Below, one piece after another: positions 10,481-20,628 of a DNA stretch of 34,434 nucleotides; position 1 is the stretch's first letter, and every line of letters begins with the position of its first letter. The notes beneath the pieces are model-generated. The model saw nothing but the letters and a program-made list of their open reading frames with translations, did no database searches and was not told the origin of the DNA. Both the position numbers and the translations under genes were made by a program. The DNA is from Gammaproteobacteria bacterium (GTDB lineage: Bacteria; Pseudomonadota; Gammaproteobacteria; Pseudomonadales; Azotimanducaceae), in contig JAJFKA010000080.1 of NCBI GenBank assembly GCA_021773555.1, positions 1 through 34,434 of the forward strand, read 5' to 3'.

Positions 10481-10944
10481 GATTGTTTGCCGGCCCACTC
10501 TCGCGCCGTGAGCACATCACTTTCCCGGGTCGTCAGCCAGCGCTCCCCTGCACTGATTGATTCTCGTTTCCAGAATGTCGCCCGGGTTTTCAGGAAATCA
10601 ATTATATACTCGCAGGCATCGAACGCATCGCCACGATGGGCGCTGCCTGTGCCGACAAAGACTATTTCATCACCCGGGTGTAACTGTCCCACGCGGTGAA
10701 TCACGGTGACCGCGTGCAACTGCCACCGGGCTAATGCCTCCGCCACGATTTCGGCGATCTGCTTCTCGGTCATACCTGGATAATGTTCAAGGAACAATCC
10801 GTTTACCCGTTCACTGTCGTTTTCGTCTCGTACGACACCGACAAATACGGCCACTCCGCCCACACTGGGACCTTGCAACGCTTTGAGTTCAGCGCCGGAA
10901 TCGAATGGCGCTTTGCTTACTTCTATTTTTACCGCCTGCCCCAT
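10477..10944 (-). CDS. moaE: Molybdopterin synthase catalytic subunit MoaE
   Basis: MoaE with MoaD forms molybdopterin synthase, which adds two sulfurs to cyclic pyranopterin monophosphate. The 155-residue protein has GGVAVFVGVVRD near the N-terminus, the RVGQLHPGDEIVFVGTGSAHR block, and the catalytic lysines at positions 119 (DFLKTRA) and 126 (FWKRE), the same numbering as E. coli. It follows moaD after 17 bp, the last gene of moaC-moaD-moaE. moaA and moaB are not in the window, so the first step of the pathway must be encoded elsewhere. Confidence 0.95.
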   Translation of the reverse strand: MGQAVKIEVSKAPFDSGAELKALQGPSVGGVAVFVGVVRDENDSERVNGLFLEHYPGMTEKQIAEIVAEALARWQLHAVTVIHRVGQLHPGDEIVFVGTGSAHRGDAFDACEYIIDFLKTRATFWKRESISAGERWLTTRESDVLTAREWAGKQS

Positions 10945-10961
10945 AGTTCCTCCTTACGGTG

Positions 10962-11213
10962 CTATCCGCCGGTCACTGGTGGGAAAAACGCGACCTCATC
11001 GTTGTCGGCAACCGGGCTGTCCTGATCGACCATGGTGTGATTGACCGCCATCAGTACATTTTCTGCTGTCAAAGCGTCATGCCAGGCAGCACCTTGCTGA
11101 TCGATCAATGCATCAAGCAATTCACGAACCGTGCCAATGTCTTTTGAGTCGACATCCAGGGTTTCGGTAGCAAGGGTTTCCCGAAGACTGGCAAAAAATA
11201 CGACCCTGATCAT
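10962..11213 (-). CDS. moaD: Molybdopterin synthase sulfur-carrier subunit MoaD
   Basis: MoaD is a ubiquitin-fold sulfur carrier whose C-terminal Gly-Gly is thiocarboxylated and inserted into the MoaE active site. The 83-residue product ends in PPVTGG, the required diglycine, and starts [12 protein letters not shown] as is typical of the family. [14 protein letters not shown] and [23 protein letters not shown] fit the MoaD fold. Its start overlaps the moaC stop by 4 nt (ATGA), so translation of the two is likely coupled. Confidence 0.94.
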   Translation of the reverse strand: MIRVVFFASLRETLATETLDVDSKDIGTVRELLDALIDQQGAAWHDALTAENVLMAVNHTMVDQDSPVADNDEVAFFPPVTGG

Positions 11214-11704
11214 TCTGACTCCCGGCGCCAGTTTCCCGATTTGCCTCCGGATTTTTCCAGCAACCGGATATCTGAGATCAACATCCCCCGATCGACACCC
11301 TTACACATGTCGTAGATTGTCAGGGCAGCAACAGAAGCCGCGGTCAGTGCTTCCATCTCAACCCCGGTTTGACCGGTCAATCGACAGCGAGTCGAGATCA
11401 GCACCTGACTATTGACCTGATCCAGCTCGAACTCAACATCAATGGCTGACAAGGCCAGTGGATGACACAGTGGTATGAGGTCAGCGCACTTTTTCGCCGC
11501 CTGGATACCTGCGATTTTGGCCACGGTTAAGACGTCCCCCTTTTTGTGTCCACCTTCGAGAATCAGGGCCAGAGTTTCGGCGTGCATCTGGACACAAGCA
11601 CCGGCCCTGGCTTCACGCAAGGTCAATTGTTTATCGCCAACATCAACCATTCTGGCATTGCCCTGCTCGTCCAGATGGGTTAGATGCTTCTTACTCTGAT
11701 TCAT
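11210..11704 (-). CDS. moaC: Cyclic pyranopterin monophosphate synthase MoaC
   Basis: MoaC converts the MoaA product (a cyclic dihydro-GTP) to cyclic pyranopterin monophosphate. The 164-residue protein has the hexamer-forming core with [19 protein letters not shown] (His81) and the active-site segment [13 protein letters not shown] (Asp132, Lys135), followed by the C-terminal [13 protein letters not shown] at 11704 was chosen because the family N-terminus ([15 protein letters not shown]) starts there and AAGG precedes it; the open frame extends further upstream into the nudJ relic region without homology. It is the first gene of moaCDE. Confidence 0.95.
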   Translation of the reverse strand: MNQSKKHLTHLDEQGNARMVDVGDKQLTLREARAGACVQMHAETLALILEGGHKKGDVLTVAKIAGIQAAKKCADLIPLCHPLALSAIDVEFELDQVNSQVLISTRCRLTGQTGVEMEALTAASVAALTIYDMCKGVDRGMLISDIRLLEKSGGKSGNWRRESE

Positions 11705-11793
11705 AATATTTACCTTGCTGGTCACACCTGTTGCAAAACAATGTTGATCTCGCCCGCCCGCCGCCAGGGCAGGCATATTTTAGTGGAGCGCCA

Positions 11794-11975
11794 CCACATC
11801 TGACGATCGCAGCAATTGTACACCGTAACGATGAATTCCTGATGCTGGAGGAACAAATCACCAGCGGGCCGTGCTTAATCTGCCAGTGGGTCACCTGAAA
11901 CCCTCGGAGTGCCTTTTACAGGCAGCCTTGAATCATGGAACCCCTGGGGCATGTGACGTAGAATGCCGCACTTAA
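11794..11975 (+). pseudogene. nudJ: Relic of nudJ (Nudix phosphatase), frameshifted and truncated
   Basis: Reading from 11794 gives PHLTIAAIVHRNDEFLMLEE, which aligns with the start of E. coli NudJ as I recall it ([20 protein letters not shown]). After a one-base shift near 11869-11871 the frame from 11871 reads VLNLPVGHLKPSECLLQAAL, matching the NudJ Nudix-box entry ([20 protein letters not shown]). The downstream REUxEE part is scrambled, the remaining two thirds of the enzyme are absent, and no start codon is in frame. The location is decisive: nudJ stands directly before mnmA in E. coli (nudJ-mnmA-hflD-purB). The remnant fills most of the 313-bp space between moaC and mnmA. Confidence 0.8.
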
Positions 11976-12017
11976 AAACGTTGAGCCAGTCGGTCCTGAT
12001 AACAGTGTCTGCCCCAA

Positions 12018-13136
12018 ATGTGTGACCAACCTTTAAATACCAGCATCGCCAGGCGCGTCATCGTCGGGATGTCTGGTGGCGTCGATTCTTCCGTTGCCGC
12101 GTTGTTGCTACTTGAACAAGGCCACCAGGTCGAAGGGTTGTTCATGAAGAACTGGGAGGAAGACGACGGTTCGGAATACTGTACCGCGCGAGAGGATCTT
12201 GCAGATGCGCAGTCGGTCTGTACAAACCTTGGGATCCCGTTACATGAAGCAAATTTTGCGGCTGAATACTGGGCTAATGTCTTCGAGTATTTCCTCGCAG
12301 AATACCGGGCCGGGAGGACACCAAATCCTGACATTTTGTGCAATCGCGAGATTAAATTTAAGGTTTTTCTCGATTATGCGCGCCTGATTGGCGCGGATAT
12401 GATCGCGACCGGTCATTATGCCAGGATTCAGCGGTCACCTTCCGGTCCGGTGACATTGCTCAAAGGCGTGGACCCTAACAAGGATCAAAGTTACTTTCTT
12501 CAGTCCGTCTCGTCGCAACAACTCGAAAATTGTCTCTTCCCAGTCGGTGAACTGGAGAAACATGAAGTACGTACCCTGGCCCGGAAACACGGACTAAGCA
12601 CCCACAATAAAAAAGACTCCACGGGTATTTGCTTCATTGGTGAAAGGCGCTTTAAGGACTTTCTGGCAACCTATCTCCCGGCACAACCGGGACAGATTGT
12701 CACGCCTGCTGGCGAGCAAATCGGTGCCCATCAGGGGTTGATGTATCACACAATCGGACAACGACAGGGGCTGGGGATCGGCGGAATGAAGGACGCGGGA
12801 GATGAACCCTGGTACGTTGCTGCCAAGGATATCAACAAAAATGAACTGATCGCGGTTCAGGGAAGCAATCATCCCGCATTGTTTCAAACCAGTGCCGTTT
12901 GCGGACCTATCTCCTGGATAAACGACCCACCAACGATGCCTTTTCGGGGAACCGTCAAGATCCGCTATCGACAACCGGACCAGGGCTGCGAGCTGGTGCC
13001 GATTAGTGCTAACCAGTGGGCAATCAGTTTCAACGTTCGCCAGCGCGCTGTTACTCCGGGTCAATGGGCATGTTTTTACGAGGGCGAGACCTGTCTTGGC
13101 GGTGGCCCGCTGATCGCCGGGGATAGTGAGCTGTGA
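12018..13136 (+). CDS. mnmA: tRNA-specific 2-thiouridylase MnmA
   Basis: MnmA adenylates U34 of Lys, Glu and Gln tRNAs and replaces O2 with sulfur delivered by TusE. The 372-residue protein has the PP-loop SGGVDSS at 19-25, the FMKNWEEDD segment, and the two catalytic cysteines at 108 ([11 protein letters not shown]) and 205 ([12 protein letters not shown]). The C-terminal beta-barrel domains run from about 215 to the end. Its start ATG at 12018 lies 43 bp after the nudJ relic, so the gene may have lost the promoter it shared with nudJ. The stop overlaps the hflD start. Confidence 0.96.
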   Translation: MCDQPLNTSIARRVIVGMSGGVDSSVAALLLLEQGHQVEGLFMKNWEEDDGSEYCTAREDLADAQSVCTNLGIPLHEANFAAEYWANVFEYFLAEYRAGRTPNPDILCNREIKFKVFLDYARLIGADMIATGHYARIQRSPSGPVTLLKGVDPNKDQSYFLQSVSSQQLENCLFPVGELEKHEVRTLARKHGLSTHNKKDSTGICFIGERRFKDFLATYLPAQPGQIVTPAGEQIGAHQGLMYHTIGQRQGLGIGGMKDAGDEPWYVAAKDINKNELIAVQGSNHPALFQTSAVCGPISWINDPPTMPFRGTVKIRYRQPDQGCELVPISANQWAISFNVRQRAVTPGQWACFYEGETCLGGGPLIAGDSEL

Positions 13137-13762
13137 ATCACGGACACACCTATGCGGAACGTATCATCGCGCTGGCAGGGCTGGTTCAGGCCGCACACCT
13201 GATTTCCACCGTGGCGCGCTCGGGTCTGGTCAGTCAAAGCAGTATGGAAGCCAGCGTCGCCAGTATATTTGTCACCAATCCTGCGGTCACTGCGGATGTT
13301 TATCAGGGTGTCGGCGGTATCAGCCTGGGTCTCAAGGTAACCAGGGATCTGCTGACCAGATTCAACCTCGGTACTCACGCTGACGTGCTTAGATATGTGC
13401 TCGGACTCATTGCGCTTGAACGTAAGTTGGCGGAGCAACCGAAGCAATTGCGGGAACTCGGGGCCGAATTGAGTGCCATCCGCCAGCGCTGGACCCTTGA
13501 TGACGATTCCACACCAACCCTGAATGATACAGTGATCGCGGATCTGGCACGGCTCTACGAGCTGACCCCTGGTAGCATTCATCCACGAATCAAAATCTAT
13601 GGCAGGCAGAACCATCTGCAAAATCCCGTCAACGTCAATCGTATTCGTGCGTTACTGCTGGCTGGCCTGCGTGCTGCGGTGCTCTGGCACCAACTGGGCG
13701 GTCGCCGCTGGCAGTTCCTGTTTGCAAGGACCTCCATGAACCGTGCGTTAAGCAGCTTATAA
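13133..13762 (+). CDS. hflD: High-frequency lysogenization protein HflD homologue
   Basis: HflD is a membrane-associated, helical protein of unclear cellular role; in E. coli it binds phage lambda CII and influences lysogeny. The 209-residue product starts with GTG at 13133, overlapping the mnmA stop (GTGA), and reads [21 protein letters not shown], followed by [11 protein letters not shown] and [12 protein letters not shown], characteristic of the family. Identification is supported by position: mnmA-hflD-purB is a conserved order in gammaproteobacteria. Translational coupling to mnmA is implied by the overlap. Confidence 0.92.
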   Translation: MNHGHTYAERIIALAGLVQAAHLISTVARSGLVSQSSMEASVASIFVTNPAVTADVYQGVGGISLGLKVTRDLLTRFNLGTHADVLRYVLGLIALERKLAEQPKQLRELGAELSAIRQRWTLDDDSTPTLNDTVIADLARLYELTPGSIHPRIKIYGRQNHLQNPVNVNRIRALLLAGLRAAVLWHQLGGRRWQFLFARTSMNRALSSL

Positions 13763-13874
13763 TGGACGTCAGGCTGATTATCGATCCCGGCAGTTGGCTT
13801 GATAACAACTTGCAGATGCCATTGTGAACAACGGCCGCAACCTGTTCTTTTAAGTGCCCACAATTTGAAAGTGA

Positions 13875-15272
<1,398 letters not shown>

Positions 15273-15282
15273 CGCAGGCATC

Positions 15283-16422
15283 ATGCCCATCTTCCTTGAC
15301 GATGCAACACTGACGCGTTTCCGCAAACATTACTGGAGACAATGCCACTATTTTGTCGAAGCCGGTTGCGCCACCTTGCTGCCATCTTTACAAATCGCGA
15401 GTTGCGCTGACAACCTACATCGCTTAGCCCGGCGCGAGCTTGTTGAATCACGCATCGTTGATAACAACGCGCACTTACATCTCGGACCATTTGCCGATGA
15501 TGAGACGCTACCTCCGGGATTATTAATGGTTCAGGGAATTGAGCAGTATTTCGACGGTATCGACGAATTGCTGAAAACAGATTTCGGCTTCATGCCGCGG
15601 TGGCGAATAGATGATGTTATGGCTAGCCTGGCAATGGGAGAAGCAAGTTGCGGCGCACATTTTGATCGGTATGATGTTTTCCTGATCCAGATTCACGGCA
15701 CCAAGATGTGGCAGCTTGACAGTGGGGAGCATGACGAACGGGACCTTGATCCCCACGCGAGTGTACGCCTGCTCCGGGACTTCTCTGCTAAAACGCGACT
15801 TACCGCCGGGCCAGGTGATGTACTTTATATCCCGGCTGGCATGGGTCATTTCGGCATCGGCGAGGCTGATTCGATAACCTTGTCGGTGGGTGTCCGTAAT
15901 CCGACACTTGTCGAACTTGTCTCACACCTTGCTGATCATGTTGTCGACGACGAAAACGAAAATTCCACACTGGATGAAGAGCTGCAGATCGGCACGGCCG
16001 GAATTGGCGTTTCTGACATTGATAATCTCAGGAGGAAATTGTCTGCGGTACTGCTGGATGAGACGCTGCTGGCGCAATGGTATGGAAGTTACGTGACGGA
16101 ACTACGGGAACCGGAAATTCTTGCCAGCCCCCACACACCCAACGGAGGCACGAACAGACAATTGGCGATTGCTGAAAGTAACTACGAGTGTGCACTCGCC
16201 ACTCGAATATCCTTCTTCCAACAAGCGCAGGGATTGATCGTATTCGTCAATGGACAAATCTACCACACGACCGAAGCAGCCCTGCCCTGGATAAAGATTC
16301 TGTGTGCCGAGCGCCAGGTTAACGGCAATCAGATCCCCTCTGAAGGCGAAAGCGCCCAACTCCTTCATGCCCTTCTCGATAGCGGCGCGATCTTGCCGAG
16401 GGAGAATATCGCCTATGACTGA
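15283..16422 (+). CDS. roxA: 50S ribosomal protein uL16 arginine 3-hydroxylase (JmjC/cupin oxygenase)
   Basis: RoxA (YcfD) is a 2-oxoglutarate- and Fe(II)-dependent oxygenase that hydroxylates an arginine of ribosomal protein uL16. The 379-residue protein has the iron triad His126, Asp128 (GAHFDRYDVF) and His189 (YIPAGMGHFGI), almost the same numbering as E. coli YcfD, plus IQIHGTKMWQLD and the C-terminal dimer and winged-helix regions. It lies 10 bp after purB, and its stop overlaps the next gene's start by 8 nt. It could be called a generic cupin-4 protein, but length and motifs fit RoxA well. Confidence 0.9.
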   Translation: MPIFLDDATLTRFRKHYWRQCHYFVEAGCATLLPSLQIASCADNLHRLARRELVESRIVDNNAHLHLGPFADDETLPPGLLMVQGIEQYFDGIDELLKTDFGFMPRWRIDDVMASLAMGEASCGAHFDRYDVFLIQIHGTKMWQLDSGEHDERDLDPHASVRLLRDFSAKTRLTAGPGDVLYIPAGMGHFGIGEADSITLSVGVRNPTLVELVSHLADHVVDDENENSTLDEELQIGTAGIGVSDIDNLRRKLSAVLLDETLLAQWYGSYVTELREPEILASPHTPNGGTNRQLAIAESNYECALATRISFFQQAQGLIVFVNGQIYHTTEAALPWIKILCAERQVNGNQIPSEGESAQLLHALLDSGAILPRENIAYD

Positions 16423-17926
16423 GCACCTCTCCATTCGAAAATTCAACATTCGAGAAGCTAATTGGAATCGAGAGGGAAATGTCCTTTCGAATATCCGTCG
16501 GCTGGTGTTCATCGTTGAGCAGAATGTACCGGAAACTGAGGAGTGGGATGGGCGAGACAGTGAAAGCTGGCACTGGCTTGCCACTGACAACGCTGACCGC
16601 CCCATTGGTACTGCGAGATTGTTACCAACAGGACAGATTGGACGAATGGCCGTTTTTCAGGAATTCCGGGGAACCGGAGTTGGCGCTGCCTTGCTAGAAG
16701 CTGCAGTTAACAAGGCGCGCCACCTGGGTTTCGATGCGGTTACTCTGAACGCGCAGGCACACGCTGAGGGATTTTACCAGCGGGCAGGATTTTCTGCCGA
16801 GGGTGAGCAATTTGAGGAGGCCGGGATCAGGCATGTCACCATGACGCAAACGTTAGCTCCCCTTGACGATAATGTTCAGCGGTTCCCGCAAGTATCGAAT
16901 GGTGTGAGACATGCTTCTCAAGAAAACATCTCGGTCAAAAATTTTGATACTCGAGAAGCCTCATTTACTGAATCGGGGAAAATAATCAAAAAGATTCGAG
17001 AAATCGTTCTCGTCCACGAGCTTGGGCTTCCGTCCGCTCTGATAACCGACGACAGCGATGCAAATGCGTACCACTGGGTTGCAGAGGATAATTCTGGCCA
17101 GATCGTCGGCTCGGTCCGCATGTCGCTTGCAGGAGAGGTCTCGAGGCTGGTCGTCATGTCGGAACATCGACACAAAGGGGTCGGTCAGACGCTGTTAGAA
17201 CTTGTGTTAGGTAAAGCGGTACGCTTCGGATTTGTTAACGTAAAACTCGATGCATTGGAGGCATTAGCGGACTTTTATGAGCAAGCAGATTTTGTAGCGA
17301 CGGGACAACCATTCGAGGCCCATGGATTAATGCACCAGGCCTATGTGAGGCATCTTGAGACTGAGGATGTTCATGATGCACCGATTAAGTCGAGCGCTGT
17401 TTCTGATCACTATAGCGACTCAGACATTGTTTACGGGCTCGGGGCAGACAAGAAACTTATCCTGCTGCGAAGAGAAGAGGACTTCCGTAATGTCATCATT
17501 GAGATGACCCGCCAGGCCTCCACCTCGATTCGCATCTATTCACCGGTTCTCGATCACAAGTTGTTTGATAACGAGCAACTGGTAGAAATTTGTTCTGCGC
17601 TTGCGCGAAGGAACCGCTACACCCACATAGAAGTGCTGTTGCACGACTCACACCGGATTGTTAAAAACGGTCATGGCCTGTTGAGTTTAAGTCGCAAGCT
17701 TTCGTCCTCGATTACCATGAAGATCGTCCACCCGGAATTACGCAGACTGAATCATGAATACGTCCTGGTTGATGGCATCGGAATTGTTTATCGACTGGAT
17801 TACGAGGTATTTGATGGCTATGCCAACTTTAATGACGTTACTGAATGTAATCGTCTCAACAGACAGTTTACTTCGGCCTGGGAATCCGGATTGTATGACC
17901 CTAACCTGCGTCAGTTGAGAATCTAG
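16415..17926 (+). CDS. Tandem GNAT acetyltransferase fused to a PLD-like C-terminal domain
   Basis: The 503-residue product starts with ATG at 16415, overlapping the end of roxA. Residues 5-147 form a GNAT domain with acetyl-CoA loop RGTGVG (85-90). Residues 172-315 form a second GNAT domain, clearly a duplication of the first, with loop RHKGVG (252-257). Residues 337-503 form a third domain (RIYSPVLDHKLFDN, then LNHEYVLVDGIGIVYRLDYE) that resembles the last part of phospholipase-D-fold proteins but lacks a full HxKxxxxD motif. GNAT proteins with such an extension are known near purB/roxA in pseudomonads; substrates are unknown. ATG at 16304 would add 37 non-homologous residues inside roxA. 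Confidence 0.85.
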   Translation: MTEHLSIRKFNIREANWNREGNVLSNIRRLVFIVEQNVPETEEWDGRDSESWHWLATDNADRPIGTARLLPTGQIGRMAVFQEFRGTGVGAALLEAAVNKARHLGFDAVTLNAQAHAEGFYQRAGFSAEGEQFEEAGIRHVTMTQTLAPLDDNVQRFPQVSNGVRHASQENISVKNFDTREASFTESGKIIKKIREIVLVHELGLPSALITDDSDANAYHWVAEDNSGQIVGSVRMSLAGEVSRLVVMSEHRHKGVGQTLLELVLGKAVRFGFVNVKLDALEALADFYEQADFVATGQPFEAHGLMHQAYVRHLETEDVHDAPIKSSAVSDHYSDSDIVYGLGADKKLILLRREEDFRNVIIEMTRQASTSIRIYSPVLDHKLFDNEQLVEICSALARRNRYTHIEVLLHDSHRIVKNGHGLLSLSRKLSSSITMKIVHPELRRLNHEYVLVDGIGIVYRLDYEVFDGYANFNDVTECNRLNRQFTSAWESGLYDPNLRQLRI

Positions 17927-17933
17927 TTATGTT

Positions 17934-18127
17934 TCAGTCAAGCGACTGTGCTGAAACCAGTAGCCCGTTGTTGTCGGCATAGACGAACTCTCCCGGAATG
18001 AAGCTAATACCAGCGAACTGCAACACATCGCCGAGAGACCCCCGTCTGTCTAGGAATTGAACATGGATGACGCCACTCGCACAAGGTCGGCATAAGCATC
18101 ACACAAATCTGGTAAAACATATGGCAT
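17934..18127 (-). pseudogene. rraA: Relic of rraA (RNase E inhibitor family) with large internal deletion
   Basis: From an ATG at 18127, preceded by a GA-rich ribosome-binding site, the minus strand reads [20 protein letters not shown], the RraA N-terminus, then stops at TAG 18050-18052. In the frame ending at TGA 17934-17936 it reads [20 protein letters not shown] followed by [12 protein letters not shown], the RraA C-terminus. About 95 central residues of the roughly 160-residue protein are missing, so the gene cannot work. RraA binds RNase E and modulates mRNA decay. The size of the gap points to a deletion and not to a sequencing error. A functional rraA could exist elsewhere in the genome. 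Confidence 0.85.
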
Positions 18128-18167
18128 ATTGCCCCCCTCAGCTAACGGTTGGTAAAGGGTGATTTGA

Positions 18168-18195
18168 TTGATCGAACGGCGAAAACAGGTAGAAT
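18168..18195 (+). promoter_or_regulatory. Candidate promoter for the lytic transglycosylase gene
   Basis: TTGATC (18168-18173, 4/6) and TAGAAT (18190-18195, 5/6) are 16 bp apart and end 33 bp before the transglycosylase start at 18229. The region also carries the start of the rraA relic on the other strand. Confidence 0.4.
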
Positions 18196-18228
18196 CGAAT
18201 CCTATTGTAGCAGGCAACACTTAAGCAC

Positions 18229-18837
18229 ATGAGAAGAACGATACAACTTACGTTAGTCATTGTATTACTTAGTGCGCAGGCCAGTCGTGCCGAAGTGTTT
18301 TTTTATCTGGGTCCAAATGGTGAAAAAATGGTGTCTGACAGACCCGTTTCCGGCTATCACCTGCTCCACCGACGAGATTCACTGCAAAACGCCGGGCATA
18401 TTCTCGCAAACCGACCGGTCGGAGCGGGAGAACCGGTTGAGTTCCAGGCCTACATTATCTCTGCAAGCGAACGATTCGGTGTTGATCCGGCGCTGATTGA
18501 AGCGGTGATTCAGGTTGAATCGGGTTTCAACCCCAATGCGATTTCACGTAAAGGTGCGACGGGTCTGATGCAATTAATGTCTGACACTGCACGTCAGTAT
18601 CAGGTAACGGACCGACATAATCCGAGGGAAAACATCTATGCCGGCGCGGCACATCTACGCAGCCTCATGGATCGATTTCAGGGTCAGTTGCCACTTGTCA
18701 TTGCGGCATACAATGCCGGTGCTTCAGCTGTCGAAAAGTACCGTGGCATCCCGCCGTTTCCTGAAACCAGGCGCTATGTGACCAAGGTGATGAACGTGCA
18801 TACTGTTTTTCGCCAGCAGCGGTATGGCTCAGAATAA
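18229..18837 (+). CDS. Periplasmic lytic transglycosylase, SLT domain
   Basis: The 202-residue product has an N-terminal signal peptide (about residues 1-21, IQLTLVIVLLSAQASRA), a short DUF4124-like segment (EVFFYLGPNGEKMVSDRP), and a C-terminal goose-lysozyme-like SLT domain (about 73-195). The catalytic glutamate is Glu97 in AVIQVESGFNPNAIS, followed by KGATGLMQLMSDTA and AAYNAGASAVEKY, the standard SLT motifs. It should cleave peptidoglycan glycan strands with formation of 1,6-anhydro-muramyl ends. It ends 12 bp from convergent thrH. No ribosome-binding site of good quality is visible before the ATG. Confidence 0.9.
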   Translation: MRRTIQLTLVIVLLSAQASRAEVFFYLGPNGEKMVSDRPVSGYHLLHRRDSLQNAGHILANRPVGAGEPVEFQAYIISASERFGVDPALIEAVIQVESGFNPNAISRKGATGLMQLMSDTARQYQVTDRHNPRENIYAGAAHLRSLMDRFQGQLPLVIAAYNAGASAVEKYRGIPPFPETRRYVTKVMNVHTVFRQQRYGSE

Positions 18838-18849
18838 ACGGCGCTCCAC

Positions 18850-19455
18850 TCACGCTGCGGGCGCAGCATCAATCATATTCCTTAGTTCCGCATAGTCGTC
18901 CGTGACCGGAAATTGCGGGAACGCTTTTATGACATTGTCCGGAGCTCTGAACAAAAAACCTGCATCGGCCTCGGCGAGCATCGTGGTGTCGTTGTATGAG
19001 TCTCCAGCCGCGAAAACCTTAAAATTTAACTGGTGAAATGCCTTGACTGATTCACGTTTCGGGTCTGGCTGCCTGAGCAGATAACCCTCGACCTCACCCG
19101 CTGGAGATACCTTTAACCGATGGCAGAACAGCGTCGGCCATTTCAATTGTTTCATAAACGGGCTGGCAAATTCGTAAAACGTATCTGACAGGATGACCAC
19201 CTGATAGCTCTCCCGCAACTCATCAAGAAAATTTAGTGCGCCTTCCAATGGACACATTTCAGCGATGACCGCTTGTATATCGGCAAGCCTGAGGTTGTGT
19301 TGTTTTAACAGACCAAGCCTAAGTCCCATCAGTTCATGGTAGTCAGGAATATCCCGAGTGGTTGCTTTTAGTGCACTAATTCCAGTCGCCTCGGCGAATT
19401 CGATCCAGATCTCGGGTATCAGCACCCCTTCGAGGTCGAGACAAACAACTTCCAT
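18850..19455 (-). CDS. thrH: Bifunctional phosphoserine phosphatase/homoserine phosphotransferase ThrH
   Basis: ThrH is a HAD-superfamily enzyme first described in Pseudomonas that dephosphorylates phosphoserine and can transfer the phosphate to homoserine. The 201-residue protein has HAD motif I as DLEGVLIPEIW (nucleophile Asp7; Glu9 in place of the second Asp, as in ThrH), motif II VVILSDTFYEFA and motif IV AAGDSYNDTTML. These match ThrH and separate it from SerB. It lies 28 bp downstream of cysB on the same strand, an adjacency that resembles the Pseudomonas cysB-thrH neighbourhood. Confidence 0.92.
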   Translation of the reverse strand: MEVVCLDLEGVLIPEIWIEFAEATGISALKATTRDIPDYHELMGLRLGLLKQHNLRLADIQAVIAEMCPLEGALNFLDELRESYQVVILSDTFYEFASPFMKQLKWPTLFCHRLKVSPAGEVEGYLLRQPDPKRESVKAFHQLNFKVFAAGDSYNDTTMLAEADAGFLFRAPDNVIKAFPQFPVTDDYAELRNMIDAAPAA

Positions 19456-19483
19456 TTATCGTTTCCTTCGTCGTTGGCAGAAC

Positions 19484-20497
<1,014 letters not shown>

Positions 20498-20531
20498 CTA
20501 CATATTCAGAAATAGTATAAGAATTAGCACC

Positions 20532-20552
20532 CCTATTCTTTTCCAGAATAGG
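20532..20552. promoter_or_regulatory. Palindrome upstream of cysB, candidate operator or terminator
   Basis: CCTATTCT (20532-20539) and AGAATAGG (20545-20552) form a perfect 8-bp inverted repeat around a five-base centre, 74 bp upstream of the cysB start. It sits in the 170-bp gap between the 3' end of the nucleotidase gene and cysB. It could be an autoregulatory operator for CysB or a terminator hairpin for the upstream gene, although no T-run of good length follows on either strand. Confidence 0.45.
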
Positions 20553-20628
20553 TAATAATTCAAGGTGAATTCTCTGATGACGATCCTGCGAGCGAAACAC
20601 TGCCGCCTGAGCCCGGAAGCTCAACGTT

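Noticed and set aside
11705-11776. Extension of moaC upstream of 11704
   Set aside because: The added 24 residues have no MoaC similarity and run towards the nudJ relic; ATG 11704 has a good ribosome-binding site.
16304-16414. Longer N-terminus of the tandem-GNAT protein
   Set aside because: The extra 37 residues lie within roxA in another frame and are not GNAT-like; ATG 16415 overlaps the roxA stop in the usual coupled manner.
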